Source of the DNA: BPGX01 sp037447455
GTDB taxonomy: Bacteria; Bacteroidota; Bacteroidia; B-17B0; Aurantibacillaceae
Length of the DNA: 64,000 bases
NCBI GenBank assembly: GCA_037447455.1
Contig: JBBIGQ010000010.1
Span: 1-64,000 of the forward strand
Reading direction: 5' to 3'
Made by a program: the position numbers and the translations under genes. The notes beneath the pieces were generated by a model that did no database searches, had not been told where the DNA came from, and saw nothing but the letters and a program-made list of their open reading frames with translations. Of the stretch, positions 37,570 through 47,237 are shown piece by piece. Numbering within the stretch: position 1 is the first letter of the stretch; each line of letters begins with the position of its first letter.

Positions 37570-39750
37570 TTACCCTACAATTTTCAACTCTTTGATAATA
37601 TTATCTGCTTTGCCAATTTTTTCAATAATCCAAAGCACATAACGAATATCTACACATATTGTTCTGCTGTATTGTGCATCAAAATGAATTTTGTGACTGA
37701 GTGCTTCATAATTACCATCAAATGCTAATCCTATCAATTCGCCATTACCATTTAATACAGGTGAACCTGAATTACCTCCTGTAATGTCATTGGTTGTAAT
37801 GTATGTAACAACTATGTCATGGATGGATTTATCTGCATATCTTCCAAAATCCTTTTTTTCTGCTACTTCTACAAAATCTTTTGGCAAATCAAATTCATAA
37901 TCGCCGGGCTTATATTTTTCTAACACACCTTTTAAGGTGCATACTTCTTTGTAAAATACTGCATCTTTGGGGCTATAAGGTTTTACAAGCCCATAAGATA
38001 AACGCATGGTAAAGTTGGCATCGGGATAGAGTTCTTTTTTTCCTTTATTCATTTCTATTAAACCTTTTTGATATCTTTGTTGTAATAGATAATTGCAATT
38101 TTGAAACTTGTTGTATTCTGGTAATATTTTTGAAGTGAAAATTTGATAAAAAGCATTGACTAATTGAATAGCGGGATCATTTTCTAATACGGATTTATCA
38201 GGATTTTCAAGCCATTTCTCAAAAGCATCGGGTTTTAATAAAATTGTATTTTGATAGAGATTGTTTACAAAATTTTGATACGAGTTCAAAGACGATTGAT
38301 CTGTTCCAGTCATTGAAATATCTTTTGGAATAGATGAATAGATAGGCGCCGGAACAAACTGTTCGTTAATATCTTCACGGTATTTTTTCAATAAAACCGA
38401 AGCATTCTTTTTATCTGAAATAAGATCTATTGACTCATTGAGTTCTTTAATAAATGCTTGGTAGCTTATTTTATTTTTTGCAATATCTTCTTTTGAAGCA
38501 TTTAATAATGAAAGCAATCTGTATGCGTAAAAATTTAATTGAGTCCCTAAAATACCTTCCTGAAAATATACCTTTGCTTTGGCAAAAGGCGTCCAGTTGG
38601 CATAGCATTGTTCAAGTTCATTCATTAAATTAATATACTCTGTTTTGTTGTTTTGTTTTGCCCATTCTATAAATTTTTGCTCCTCTTTTTGTTTTTGTTC
38701 CAATACTTTATATTTCAAAAGTTGTTTGTTTTCTCCATCAAAGAATTTCCAATAATTGGCCACTCTGGCATAGTAAGAAGCTAATTTTAATTTTACTGCT
38801 TCACTTTTTTTCATTTCTTCCAACATATTTTTCAAACGAATATCTCTTAGTTCAACAGTATTTGGATTTTCAATGGTGGTTTTTAATTTCACGGCATAAG
38901 ATGTTTCAAATCTATTAGTACCTCCCGGAAAGCCCATGGTCATTGCATAAGAATTTTCTTTTACGCCTTTGATGCTTACAGGAATAACATATTTCGGTTT
39001 TAAAGGAACATTCTCAGGCGAATAATCCGCTGGTTGTCCATTTTTATCAGCATATACTCTAAAGATGCTGAAGTCGGCTGTATGACGGGGCCATTCCCAG
39101 TTATCTGTATCACCACCAAACTTTCCTAAACTTTCGGAAGGCGTTCCTACCAAACGCACATCTTTATATCTTTTGTATACAAACAAGATGTATTGATTGC
39201 CTGAAAACATTGGCACTACAAGAGCTTCGCAATTGGTTCTCTTTTCTTCCTCTGTCAATTCTGATTGTGCAATAGTGTTTAATACTTTAGGTAAGGACTC
39301 TAATGTTTTGGAGACATCAATGTTTTTGAGTTCTGCATTTACTTTGTCTGTAACATCTTTTATACGCTCTAAGAATTGGACAGTCAAGCCCGGCACGTGA
39401 ATTTCTTCATTTATGTTTTTTGCCCAAAAACCATTTTTTAAGTAATTATGTTCTACTGTACTCACTCTTGCAATAGCATCGTAGCCACAATGATGATTGG
39501 TAAATATCAATGCCTTATCACTTACAATTTCACCGGTACAACCACCACCAAAAATAATCACTGCATCCTTTAAGGAAGCTTTATTAGCACTATAAATTTG
39601 TTCTTTGGTAAGTTTTAATCCTTTCTTTACCATTTCCTGATAAGTTTTTTCTCCTATCAAAAATGGCAACCACATACCTTCATCCGCTAATAAGGTTGAA
39701 AAAATATTGAACGCAAAAACAAAACCTAATACAATGGAAAACCTTTTCAT
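37570..39750 (-). CDS. S46 family dipeptidyl-peptidase, DPP7-like
   Basis: A serine dipeptidyl-peptidase that removes dipeptides in the periplasm. It has 726 residues with a signal peptide (MKRFSIVLGFVFAFNIFSTLLA). The chymotrypsin-like triad is visible in TNHHCGYDAI (His around 86-87), NWEWPRHTADFSIFRVY (Asp around 228) and TGGNSGSPVLNG (Ser around 655). In this family the residue after 'FD' near the C-terminus separates DPP7 (Gly, hydrophobic P1) from DPP11 (Arg, acidic P1). Here it reads FDGNYE, so a DPP7-type preference is inferred. It stands alone and is convergent with the small ORF at 36995. Confidence 0.93.
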   Translation of the reverse strand: MKRFSIVLGFVFAFNIFSTLLADEGMWLPFLIGEKTYQEMVKKGLKLTKEQIYSANKASLKDAVIIFGGGCTGEIVSDKALIFTNHHCGYDAIARVSTVEHNYLKNGFWAKNINEEIHVPGLTVQFLERIKDVTDKVNAELKNIDVSKTLESLPKVLNTIAQSELTEEEKRTNCEALVVPMFSGNQYILFVYKRYKDVRLVGTPSESLGKFGGDTDNWEWPRHTADFSIFRVYADKNGQPADYSPENVPLKPKYVIPVSIKGVKENSYAMTMGFPGGTNRFETSYAVKLKTTIENPNTVELRDIRLKNMLEEMKKSEAVKLKLASYYARVANYWKFFDGENKQLLKYKVLEQKQKEEQKFIEWAKQNNKTEYINLMNELEQCYANWTPFAKAKVYFQEGILGTQLNFYAYRLLSLLNASKEDIAKNKISYQAFIKELNESIDLISDKKNASVLLKKYREDINEQFVPAPIYSSIPKDISMTGTDQSSLNSYQNFVNNLYQNTILLKPDAFEKWLENPDKSVLENDPAIQLVNAFYQIFTSKILPEYNKFQNCNYLLQQRYQKGLIEMNKGKKELYPDANFTMRLSYGLVKPYSPKDAVFYKEVCTLKGVLEKYKPGDYEFDLPKDFVEVAEKKDFGRYADKSIHDIVVTYITTNDITGGNSGSPVLNGNGELIGLAFDGNYEALSHKIHFDAQYSRTICVDIRYVLWIIEKIGKADNIIKELKIVG

Positions 39751-39994
39751 ATTTTTTTTTAACGGGCGTAAATAAACGATAAATAATAAATAAGACAGAA
39801 TGGAATTTAGATAAATTATAATTTTTTTAAGACAAATGGAAGATAATATTCAAAAAACAACAATCCTCCTTGTAAAAACGATACTTTATTCCTATTTCTT
39901 GTAAACCGTATTTATTTTCTCTTTATGATACCAACAATTAGCACTCTGCATCCTATTTTCCTAATAGAAAAAGAACACACTATTTACTTAACTG

Positions 39995-40083
39995 CGGAGA
40001 GAGGGGGATTCGAACCCCCGATTCCGATTTCTCGGAATACACGCTCTCCAGGCGTGCCCGTTCAACCACTCCGGCACCTCTCC
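39995..40083 (-). tRNA. tRNA-Ser (GGA)
   Basis: An 89-nt class II tRNA. The acceptor is GGAGAGG/TCTCTCC with discriminator G, the anticodon arm CACGC-CTGGAGA-GCGTG (anticodon GGA), the long variable arm TTCCGAGAAATCGGAA and the T arm GGGGG-TTCGAAT-CCCCC. CCA is not encoded. Confidence 0.96.
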
Positions 40084-40262
40084 GAAAAAAAACTGGCAAT
40101 TATACATAATTGTATTCTTAAAAAGAAATATATACAAAACTTTTATTCAAAGAAACAGGAATATTCATAAATTATTACGCTCTATTAATACCAATAACAA
40201 CTCTTTATTTTTAATACAATAATTTGATTTCTTACAAACGTGCTCTAAAATAAAAAAACACA

Positions 40263-42110
40263 CTATTTTTCTTCATTACCCAGCCATTTTCTCAATAAAA
40301 ATTTGTGTTCTTCTGAGAATTCTGGAAAAACTCCCAGTGTATTATGATAGGTATTTTTTACCTTTTTGGCTTTGCCTTTCAATACTATATTTTTAGTTTC
40401 TCCTTTTTTATTTTTACGAATTACTTCAAATGTAACTATATCCCCTTCTTTCGCTGTATCCAGATATTCATTCAAAATTTCTTCGGCAGTTTCTAATGTA
40501 AACAAGCGATTATTAAATGCATAAATAATATCTCCTTCTTTAAATCCAAATTGTTTGCCAAATTTGTCTAAATTTTCCAATGATGCAATATAAATCTGAT
40601 CTTTTTCATTTACCTTTACATCTATTCCACCAAAAGTAAATTCTTCTACTTCTTTTTGTTTGACAAAATCCAATCCAACATACGCCAATACCTCACTCAA
40701 AGGTAATGGCTTTGTGCCTGCCACATACGTTCTCAAAAAATTACCAATAGACGGATACGTCATTCTTTCAATTTCTGCGAAGAGTGAATCGTCCTTAAAA
40801 GGTCTGTTCTTCCCATATTTTTTAGATAAATCTAACAACAACTTTCTTAAATTATACTCTCCATTACTTTCTTTAATCAGCAATATATCCAGACACATTC
40901 CAATCAGTGCACCTTTTTCATATACATCATTATAGTTTTGATGGTAGTATGGTTCTAAAACATTTTTGCTCATTTTGGTAAATGACATTGTATCGTTGAA
41001 CTCATCAGCATTTCTGATTTTCTCTAACATCTTTCCCATAAAATAATCAGGCGATATGAGTCCTTCTCTTACCTGAAGATAATGTGCGTGATACTCAGTA
41101 GTTCCTTCGTATAACCATAAATGTTGACTCATTTTTGGATTATTAAAATCAAAATATTCTATTTCTTCAGAATGAATGTTGAGCGGTGTGAGAATGTGCA
41201 AAAACTCGTGTGCTGCCACATCCTTTATGGTTTGTGCAATGAAAACACTATCTATTTCGGGCAATACATACAAAGACGATTGGTTGTGTTCTAACGCACC
41301 CGATGTGCCTGAAAGTGTTCCTGTATCTGTAAAGTAAAACAAAAAAGCATACTTATCTACTGGTAATTTTCCATCAAAAAAATTAGTTAAGGCAAATAGC
41401 AAATCTCTCAATATAGACGCAATGTATGGTGAATTCAATAATTTATTGGGCGAATAACAAGAAATTAAAATCTGTGCATTATGAATTTTAATGCTGGTGG
41501 TATCCGGTACAGAATAAATAACTGGAAAATCAGCCAATTGATGATAATCGGTATAAAACAAATCATCACTATTTATTCCAATTGTAAAAGTACTTATGGC
41601 AGATGCAGGATAAAAATTAATGGGCCTTGTGTAATGCACCTTCAAGGGAATTTTATCGTATCCTCTGAAATAACCAAAAAAACCATGATTATTAATGACA
41701 AATACACTATCAAGAATAATGTTAGTCCCTGCTGGTTCAAAAACAATTTTTTCTTTCAATTGAGTATGCCACGTATCCGTCACATAGTATGTAATTTTAT
41801 CAATGTTTTGGGCAGGATAGATTTTATAGCAGTTCTCATCTGATTTTTTTACAGAAAGAGTTCTATTACTTTTTGGCAATACTTTCAAATCTTGAATAAA
41901 TCTTCCAAAATCGTATTTTTCATAAGTGCCCGGCACTACAGCAGGAAAGCAAAATACCGCAGTATCTTCTTTGATATAAGGCGGTAAAAGTTCAACTTTC
42001 ACTCTTTTATCTTTCACATTTACTAAATCGACTGTGTAGGTATATTGTGATTGCGTCCAAAAAGACAAATATTGTAACGATGCTAATACAAAAAGCAAAA
42101 TTTTGTTCAT
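40263..42110 (-). CDS. M61 family metallopeptidase with PDZ domain
   Basis: A 615-residue exported peptidase of the glycyl-aminopeptidase family. It has a signal peptide (MNKILLFVLASLQYLSFWTQ), an N-terminal beta domain, and the zinc-binding HEFLHILTP (around residue 296) with a downstream Glu in LWLYEGTTEYHAHY (third ligand, around 335). The C-terminal PDZ-like domain (QFGFKEGDIIYAFNNRLF) is near 525. It is the last gene of a three-gene run with the CPBP protease (5 nt apart) and a universal stress protein. Confidence 0.92.
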   Translation of the reverse strand: MNKILLFVLASLQYLSFWTQSQYTYTVDLVNVKDKRVKVELLPPYIKEDTAVFCFPAVVPGTYEKYDFGRFIQDLKVLPKSNRTLSVKKSDENCYKIYPAQNIDKITYYVTDTWHTQLKEKIVFEPAGTNIILDSVFVINNHGFFGYFRGYDKIPLKVHYTRPINFYPASAISTFTIGINSDDLFYTDYHQLADFPVIYSVPDTTSIKIHNAQILISCYSPNKLLNSPYIASILRDLLFALTNFFDGKLPVDKYAFLFYFTDTGTLSGTSGALEHNQSSLYVLPEIDSVFIAQTIKDVAAHEFLHILTPLNIHSEEIEYFDFNNPKMSQHLWLYEGTTEYHAHYLQVREGLISPDYFMGKMLEKIRNADEFNDTMSFTKMSKNVLEPYYHQNYNDVYEKGALIGMCLDILLIKESNGEYNLRKLLLDLSKKYGKNRPFKDDSLFAEIERMTYPSIGNFLRTYVAGTKPLPLSEVLAYVGLDFVKQKEVEEFTFGGIDVKVNEKDQIYIASLENLDKFGKQFGFKEGDIIYAFNNRLFTLETAEEILNEYLDTAKEGDIVTFEVIRKNKKGETKNIVLKGKAKKVKNTYHNTLGVFPEFSEEHKFLLRKWLGNEEK

Positions 42111-42115
42111 GTTGT

Positions 42116-43102
42116 TTATTTTAAATGTTGACTAAAATTTTTGAATTGATACTTTAATATAAAAACAATTAATGTAGCCACTGCTCCACCTATCCAAAGC
42201 AAAAAGTCATTCATCGGATTTTCTTTTTGAATAACGAACAAAGCATCTGTTTGTAATACAGAATTTTTGGATGTAATAAGCAATGAAGATAAAATATTAT
42301 TAGCAGCGTGTATAGCAATTGACAATTCTAATCCATTATTCCACAATGTCAATACCCCTAAAAACAACCCAAACAAGGAATAATAAGGTAACATTATCAA
42401 AGCCCCAAATTCTTCTGCTTCTGGATTACTCATATGTGCCAGCCCAAACAACAAGGAAGTAAATAACAATGGTAAGTAACCATTCTTAAACATTAACGCA
42501 AAACCTTGCATTAAGTATCCTCTAAAAAATATCTCTTCAAAAGAAGTTTGTATGGGCAAAAAAAGAATGCTGATTATCACCAGCACTGCAAATTTTGTCG
42601 CATCAAAATTGAGTTTGTAATTTTCAGGAGAAAGAAAAATAAAATCAATTAAAAACATTCCAACAAAAATTACACTCCATACTCCAAATGCAAAAAATAC
42701 TCTGCTCCACCGAATATCAGGAAAAGCCGTCATTAATGAAATAAACGACTTTTGATGAATCCGCTGAATAGCCACATAAAATGCCCAAAACGTAAATACA
42801 AACATTCCTAATAACAAAACAAGCATAAAATTTTTAGAAATGCCTAATGCTTCCGGATTTAATAAAACTCTTGCTAAAGTTTGCGTGTCATAAATGTTCA
42901 CACCATTTTTTTGTGCAAAATAAATTAGTATTGCTCCTATTAAAATTTGATATGAAAAATACGCAAATATCGTTACCAATATCGTGCTAATATATTTAAT
43001 AATACTATTATCACCGGATATAAAGCCCGCATTCAAAAATAAATTTTTAAATGGCAATACTACTTTAATTTCATCATTATTATTAGATGAACTATTCTCC
43101 AT
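42116..43102 (-). CDS. CPBP family intramembrane glutamic endopeptidase (Abi/CAAX-like)
   Basis: A 328-residue polytopic membrane protein with about eight hydrophobic segments. The conserved CPBP motifs are present: EEIFFRGYLMQ (around residue 190), FGLAHMSN (around 227) and HAANN (around 275). These supply the catalytic Glu and His. Bacterial members act in protein processing, bacteriocin immunity or unknown roles, and no substrate is visible here. It sits 18 nt after the stress-protein gene and 5 nt before the M61 gene. Confidence 0.9.
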   Translation of the reverse strand: MENSSSNNNDEIKVVLPFKNLFLNAGFISGDNSIIKYISTILVTIFAYFSYQILIGAILIYFAQKNGVNIYDTQTLARVLLNPEALGISKNFMLVLLLGMFVFTFWAFYVAIQRIHQKSFISLMTAFPDIRWSRVFFAFGVWSVIFVGMFLIDFIFLSPENYKLNFDATKFAVLVIISILFLPIQTSFEEIFFRGYLMQGFALMFKNGYLPLLFTSLLFGLAHMSNPEAEEFGALIMLPYYSLFGLFLGVLTLWNNGLELSIAIHAANNILSSLLITSKNSVLQTDALFVIQKENPMNDFLLWIGGAVATLIVFILKYQFKNFSQHLK

Positions 43103-43120
43103 AGTTTTTAATATCTAAAA

Positions 43121-43933
43121 TTATTTGTGGATGGTTAACACAGGAACAGGACTGTGAAACACAATCTCTTTTGTTACACTTTCCTTAAATAATCTTTCAA
43201 ACAAAGTGTGCTTCAAAGGCGAAATTATCAACCAATCACATTTTCTCACTTTAATATACTCCAAAATACCCTCTGATGCTTTATTGTGTGTTACAAAAAA
43301 ATGCTGATATGGAATGGACTCCATTTTTTGCTCAAAATACAAATAATCTTCCGCAAATTTCACATCTACTTCATTCTCCGAATGCACTACACTTACTACT
43401 TCCAATTCTGTACCAAGGTATTGTACAATATTTTTTACCTTTAAATACAAATCCGATTTAGACAAATCTTTATGAAAATCACACGCAAATGCGATTTTCT
43501 GAATGGGCTTGTATTCAGCCTCTTTCGGTATAATCAACACTGGTATTTTACTTTGTTTAGATACTTCATACGCCGTACTTCCAATCAATTTTTCTTTTAT
43601 AAATCCCTGACCCACAATACCCAATACTATTAAATCAAAACCTTGTTCTTCTGCCACGTTTAGAATCACCTCTGCTGCAAACCCCATTTTAATAACCGTT
43701 TTAAACCTATACCCCCCGAATTGACTCAATAAAGCATTCATTTCAGTTTCTGCTTCTTTTTGCATATCCTCAATAGGCGGTATATACCCCGTTTCAAAGT
43801 TCACTAAAGGCAACGTATAAGAATGTAGCAGGGTGATGTCAGCACTTAATTTCTTAGCAAGTTCCAAAGCATACTTCAAGGTTTTTTTACTATGCTCACT
43901 AAAATCAATTCCAACCAAAATTTTCTGAATCAT
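43121..43933 (-). CDS. Tandem universal stress protein (UspA) family
   Basis: A cytoplasmic protein of about 270 residues with two Usp domains. Domain 1 has IQKILVGIDFSEHSKK at the start and the nucleotide-loop pattern VLGIVGQGFIKEKLIGSTAYEVS (G-x2-G-x9-GS-type), typical of ATP-binding members. Domain 2 (about 145-270: IAFACDF, then WLIISPLKHTLFERLFKES) lacks a clean glycine loop. The ATG at 43942 lies 9 nt upstream in frame. I prefer 43933 because it starts the conserved strand and leaves a longer leader after the promoter. It heads the run with the CPBP and M61 genes. Confidence 0.9.
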   Translation of the reverse strand: MIQKILVGIDFSEHSKKTLKYALELAKKLSADITLLHSYTLPLVNFETGYIPPIEDMQKEAETEMNALLSQFGGYRFKTVIKMGFAAEVILNVAEEQGFDLIVLGIVGQGFIKEKLIGSTAYEVSKQSKIPVLIIPKEAEYKPIQKIAFACDFHKDLSKSDLYLKVKNIVQYLGTELEVVSVVHSENEVDVKFAEDYLYFEQKMESIPYQHFFVTHNKASEGILEYIKVRKCDWLIISPLKHTLFERLFKESVTKEIVFHSPVPVLTIHK

Positions 43934-43954
43934 AATCACCATTTAATTATCCGA

Positions 43955-43986
43955 CAAAAATACGCTTTATTTTACCATATCTCAAA
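43955..43986 (-). promoter_or_regulatory. Promoter of the usp-CPBP-M61 run
   Basis: On the minus strand TTTG (43986-43983), a 20-nt spacer and TATTTTTG (43962-43955) match both consensus boxes. Confidence 0.65.
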
Positions 43987-44072
43987 ATTTTTCCAACTTC
44001 CTGTAAAATTTCCATCATTTTTTTACCATAACCAATTATTCATTATTATTGCCACTGATTAAAATCAAATTC

Positions 44073-45314
44073 ATGAAAAAAATTAAAGTTCAAAACCCAG
44101 TAGTAGAATTAGATGGCGATGAAATGACCCGAATTATCTGGAAAATGATCAAAGACAAATTCATTTACCCTTATTTAGATTTAAACATCAAGTACTTTGA
44201 CTTAGGAATACAAAACAGAGATGCCACTAATGATCAGGTAACGATAGATGCCGCTAATGCTATCAAACAATATAATGTAGGAATTAAGTGTGCTACCATC
44301 ACCCCCGACGAAGCAAGAGTGAAAGAGTTTAATCTCAAACAAATGTGGAAGTCACCAAATGGTACCATTCGTAACATACTGGATGGCACTGTATTCCGTG
44401 AACCGATTGTGATTAAAAACATCCCAAGATTAGTTACCACCTGGAAAAAACCCATTATCATTGGTCGTCATACCTTTGGTGACCAATATAGAGCCACGGA
44501 CTTTGTAATTTCAGGAAAAGGTAAACTTACCATTAAATTTGAAGGCGAAGATGGTACCGTTATTGAACACGAAGTATTTAATTTCAAAGGAGCTGGAGTG
44601 GCTATGGCTATGTACAATACCGATGACTCCATTCGTGGTTTTGCTTATGCCTGCTTCAATATGGCCTTGCAGAAAAAATGGCCATTGTATTTATCAACCA
44701 AAAATACTATTCTAAAAAAATACGACGGACGCTTTAAAGACATCTTTCAAGAAATATACGAAAAAGAGTTTAAAGAAAAATTTCAGAGAGCCGGTATCAC
44801 TTACGAACACCGCCTGATTGACGATATGGTGGCATCCGCCCTTAAATGGGAAGGCGGCTTTATCTGGGCCTGCAAAAACTACGATGGAGATGTACAATCT
44901 GACCAAGTAGCACAGGGCTTTGGATCATTAGGACTGATGACTTCTGTATTGATTACCCCCGATGGAAAAACTATGGAAGCCGAAGCCGCACACGGCACAG
45001 TAACCCGCCATTACAGAGATTATCAGGCCGGCAAGCCAACGTCTACTAATCCTATCGCATCTATTTTTGCATGGACAAGAGGTCTGGCTTTTAGAGGTAA
45101 ATTAGATAACAACCACGAACTTATTAAATTCTGTGAGGTTCTTGAGCAATCTTGTATTGAAACAGTAGAAAGTGGAAAAATGACCAAAGATTTAGCGGTT
45201 TGTATCCATGGGAATAACGTAAAACACGATGCACATTACCTTTACACTGAAGAATTTATGGACGCTATTGATGCTACACTTCATAACAAATTAAAAGCAT
45301 CTGTTTTAGTTTAA
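44073..45314 (+). CDS. icd: NADP-dependent isocitrate dehydrogenase (eukaryote-like dimeric type)
   Basis: Oxidative decarboxylation of isocitrate to 2-oxoglutarate in the TCA cycle. The protein of about 413 residues begins KIKVQNPVVELDGDEMTRIIW, the hallmark start of the eukaryote-like homodimeric class. It has the substrate-site SPNGTIRNILDGTVFREPI, MYNTDDSIRGFAYACF, the DDMVASALKWEGGFIWACKNYDGDVQSD metal site and EAAHGTVTRHYR. The frame is open from a TTG at 44049, but the ATG at 44073 matches the family N-terminus. accB follows after 32 bp on the same strand. Confidence 0.96.
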   Translation: MKKIKVQNPVVELDGDEMTRIIWKMIKDKFIYPYLDLNIKYFDLGIQNRDATNDQVTIDAANAIKQYNVGIKCATITPDEARVKEFNLKQMWKSPNGTIRNILDGTVFREPIVIKNIPRLVTTWKKPIIIGRHTFGDQYRATDFVISGKGKLTIKFEGEDGTVIEHEVFNFKGAGVAMAMYNTDDSIRGFAYACFNMALQKKWPLYLSTKNTILKKYDGRFKDIFQEIYEKEFKEKFQRAGITYEHRLIDDMVASALKWEGGFIWACKNYDGDVQSDQVAQGFGSLGLMTSVLITPDGKTMEAEAAHGTVTRHYRDYQAGKPTSTNPIASIFAWTRGLAFRGKLDNNHELIKFCEVLEQSCIETVESGKMTKDLAVCIHGNNVKHDAHYLYTEEFMDAIDATLHNKLKASVLV

Positions 45315-45346
45315 TCATCATTTACTAACTCAAAAAACTAATAATT

Positions 45347-45862
45347 ATGAAACTTAATGAAATTCAAGAGCTCATAAAATTCGTATCCAAAAGTAATGTC
45401 AGCGAAGTAGAACTGGAAACCAAAGAATTTAAAATTGTAATCAAAACAGGAAAAAATGTCCCTTTACAAGCCAGCCCACCTCCTGTTGTAGTACAAAGTG
45501 TTCCACCAGTAGTTCCGGCGGTAGCACCTGCTAATGTTCCAGCTTCTATACCTCCATCAGCAGATTTGGCTAATAATAAATCTGAAAACAAACCTGCTGA
45601 TGTTACAGATGAAAAAAAATATCATGTGGTAAAATCACCTATGATTGGAACATTTTACCGCTCCTCTGCTCCTGATAAGCCACCATTTGTAAACATAGGT
45701 GATACTGTTGACGCAGGTCAACCATTATGTATTATTGAAGCCATGAAACTATTCAACGAAATAGAAAGCGATGTAAAAGGTAAAATTGTGAAAATTTTAG
45801 TAGAAACCGCTACACCTGTAGAATATGACCAACCCTTATTTCTTATTGACACCAACATCTGA
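45347..45862 (+). CDS. accB: Biotin carboxyl carrier protein of acetyl-CoA carboxylase
   Basis: A 171-residue carrier that shuttles carboxybiotin during malonyl-CoA synthesis. The N-terminal helical part (MKLNEIQELIKFVSKSNV) is followed by a Pro/Ala/Val-rich linker (about residues 42-85). The C-terminal biotinyl domain has the biotinylation site EAMKLFNEIE (Lys around 139). Length and layout are normal. accC follows 31 bp later. Confidence 0.95.
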   Translation: MKLNEIQELIKFVSKSNVSEVELETKEFKIVIKTGKNVPLQASPPPVVVQSVPPVVPAVAPANVPASIPPSADLANNKSENKPADVTDEKKYHVVKSPMIGTFYRSSAPDKPPFVNIGDTVDAGQPLCIIEAMKLFNEIESDVKGKIVKILVETATPVEYDQPLFLIDTNI

Positions 45863-45893
45863 TTTTATCAACTCATTTAATTAAGTTGTTTCT

Positions 45894-47237
45894 ATGTTCA
45901 AAAAAATACTCATTGCCAATCGTGGTGAAATTGCTTTACGCGTGACTCGTACATGCCACGAGATGGGCATTAAAACCGTGGCAGTATACTCTACTGCCGA
46001 TAAAGATTCTCTACACGTTAAGTTTGCAGATGAAGCTATTTGCATTGGTCCACCAGCCAGTAAAGACAGTTATTTGAACATTGCACACATCATTGCGGCT
46101 GCAGAAATTACCAATGCCGATGCCATTCACCCCGGTTATGGCTTTTTAAGTGAAAATGCCCGCTTTTCCGAAATTTGTAAATTAAACAACATTAAATTTA
46201 TTGGTCCTTCCCCTGAAATGATCAATGCTATGGGGGATAAAAACAACGCCAAAGAAACCGCTAAAAAAGCAGGTGCGCCCGTTATCCCCGGATCAGATGG
46301 ACTTTTAGAAAATGTTGAACACGCCAAAAACATTGCCAAAGAAATCGGCTATCCTGTTATCTTAAAAGCTACTGCTGGTGGCGGCGGCAAAGGAATGCGC
46401 GTAGTATGGGAAGAAGAACAAATGGAAAGTGCTTTTAATACCGCTACGACCGAAGCACAAGCCGCTTTCGGTAACGGCTCTGTTTACATGGAAAAATATA
46501 TTGAAGAACCCCGTCATATTGAAATTCAGGTAATCGGCGATCAATACGGAAAAGTATGCCACCTCTCCGAACGCGATTGCTCCATTCAAAGAAGACATCA
46601 AAAACTGGTAGAGGAAACTCCTTCACCTTTTATGACTCCAGAACTTCGTGATAAAATGGGAGAAGCAGCCATTAAAATTGCTTCCGCTATAAATTACGAA
46701 GGTGTGGGAACTATTGAATTTCTCGTAGATAAACACGGCAATTTTTATTTTATGGAAATGAATACCCGTATTCAAGTAGAACATCCTATTACCGAAGAAG
46801 TGGTGAACTATGATTTAATACGGGAACAAATACTTGTGGCTGCAGGTGTACCCATCTCTGGTAAAAATTATTATCCTCAATTACACGCGATAGAATGCCG
46901 TATCAATGCAGAAGACCCTTTTAATGATTTCAGACCCTCTCCCGGTAAAATCACTACTCTTCATACGCCTGGTGGACACGGTGTACGGGTAGATTCACAC
47001 ATATACAGTGGTTATGTTATCCCGCCTTATTACGATAGCATGGTCGGTAAATTGATTACGATTGCACAAACGCGTGAAGAAGCCATCGCTAAAATGCATA
47101 GAGCATTGAGTGAATACGTGATTGAAGGCATTAAAACCACCATTCCATTCCATCTTAAACTTATGGAAAACGAAGATTTCAAAAAAGGTAATTACTCCAC
47201 CAAGTTTTTAGAACAATGGAATTTTAAGGAATCATAA
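45894..47237 (+). CDS. accC: Biotin carboxylase subunit of acetyl-CoA carboxylase
   Basis: ATP-grasp enzyme that carboxylates the AccB biotin with bicarbonate. It has 447 residues with FKKILIANRGEIALR at the start, the glycine-rich ATP loop KATAGGGGKGMRV (around 160), HIEIQVIGD, the metal/active-site FLVDKHGNFYFMEMNTRIQVEHP (around 280-300) and the C-terminal barrel (IECRINAEDP). Its last 14 bp overlap the 3' end of the convergent T9SS cargo gene. It is co-transcribed with accB and probably icd. The usual accD/accA partners are elsewhere. Confidence 0.97.
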   Translation: MFKKILIANRGEIALRVTRTCHEMGIKTVAVYSTADKDSLHVKFADEAICIGPPASKDSYLNIAHIIAAAEITNADAIHPGYGFLSENARFSEICKLNNIKFIGPSPEMINAMGDKNNAKETAKKAGAPVIPGSDGLLENVEHAKNIAKEIGYPVILKATAGGGGKGMRVVWEEEQMESAFNTATTEAQAAFGNGSVYMEKYIEEPRHIEIQVIGDQYGKVCHLSERDCSIQRRHQKLVEETPSPFMTPELRDKMGEAAIKIASAINYEGVGTIEFLVDKHGNFYFMEMNTRIQVEHPITEEVVNYDLIREQILVAAGVPISGKNYYPQLHAIECRINAEDPFNDFRPSPGKITTLHTPGGHGVRVDSHIYSGYVIPPYYDSMVGKLITIAQTREEAIAKMHRALSEYVIEGIKTTIPFHLKLMENEDFKKGNYSTKFLEQWNFKES

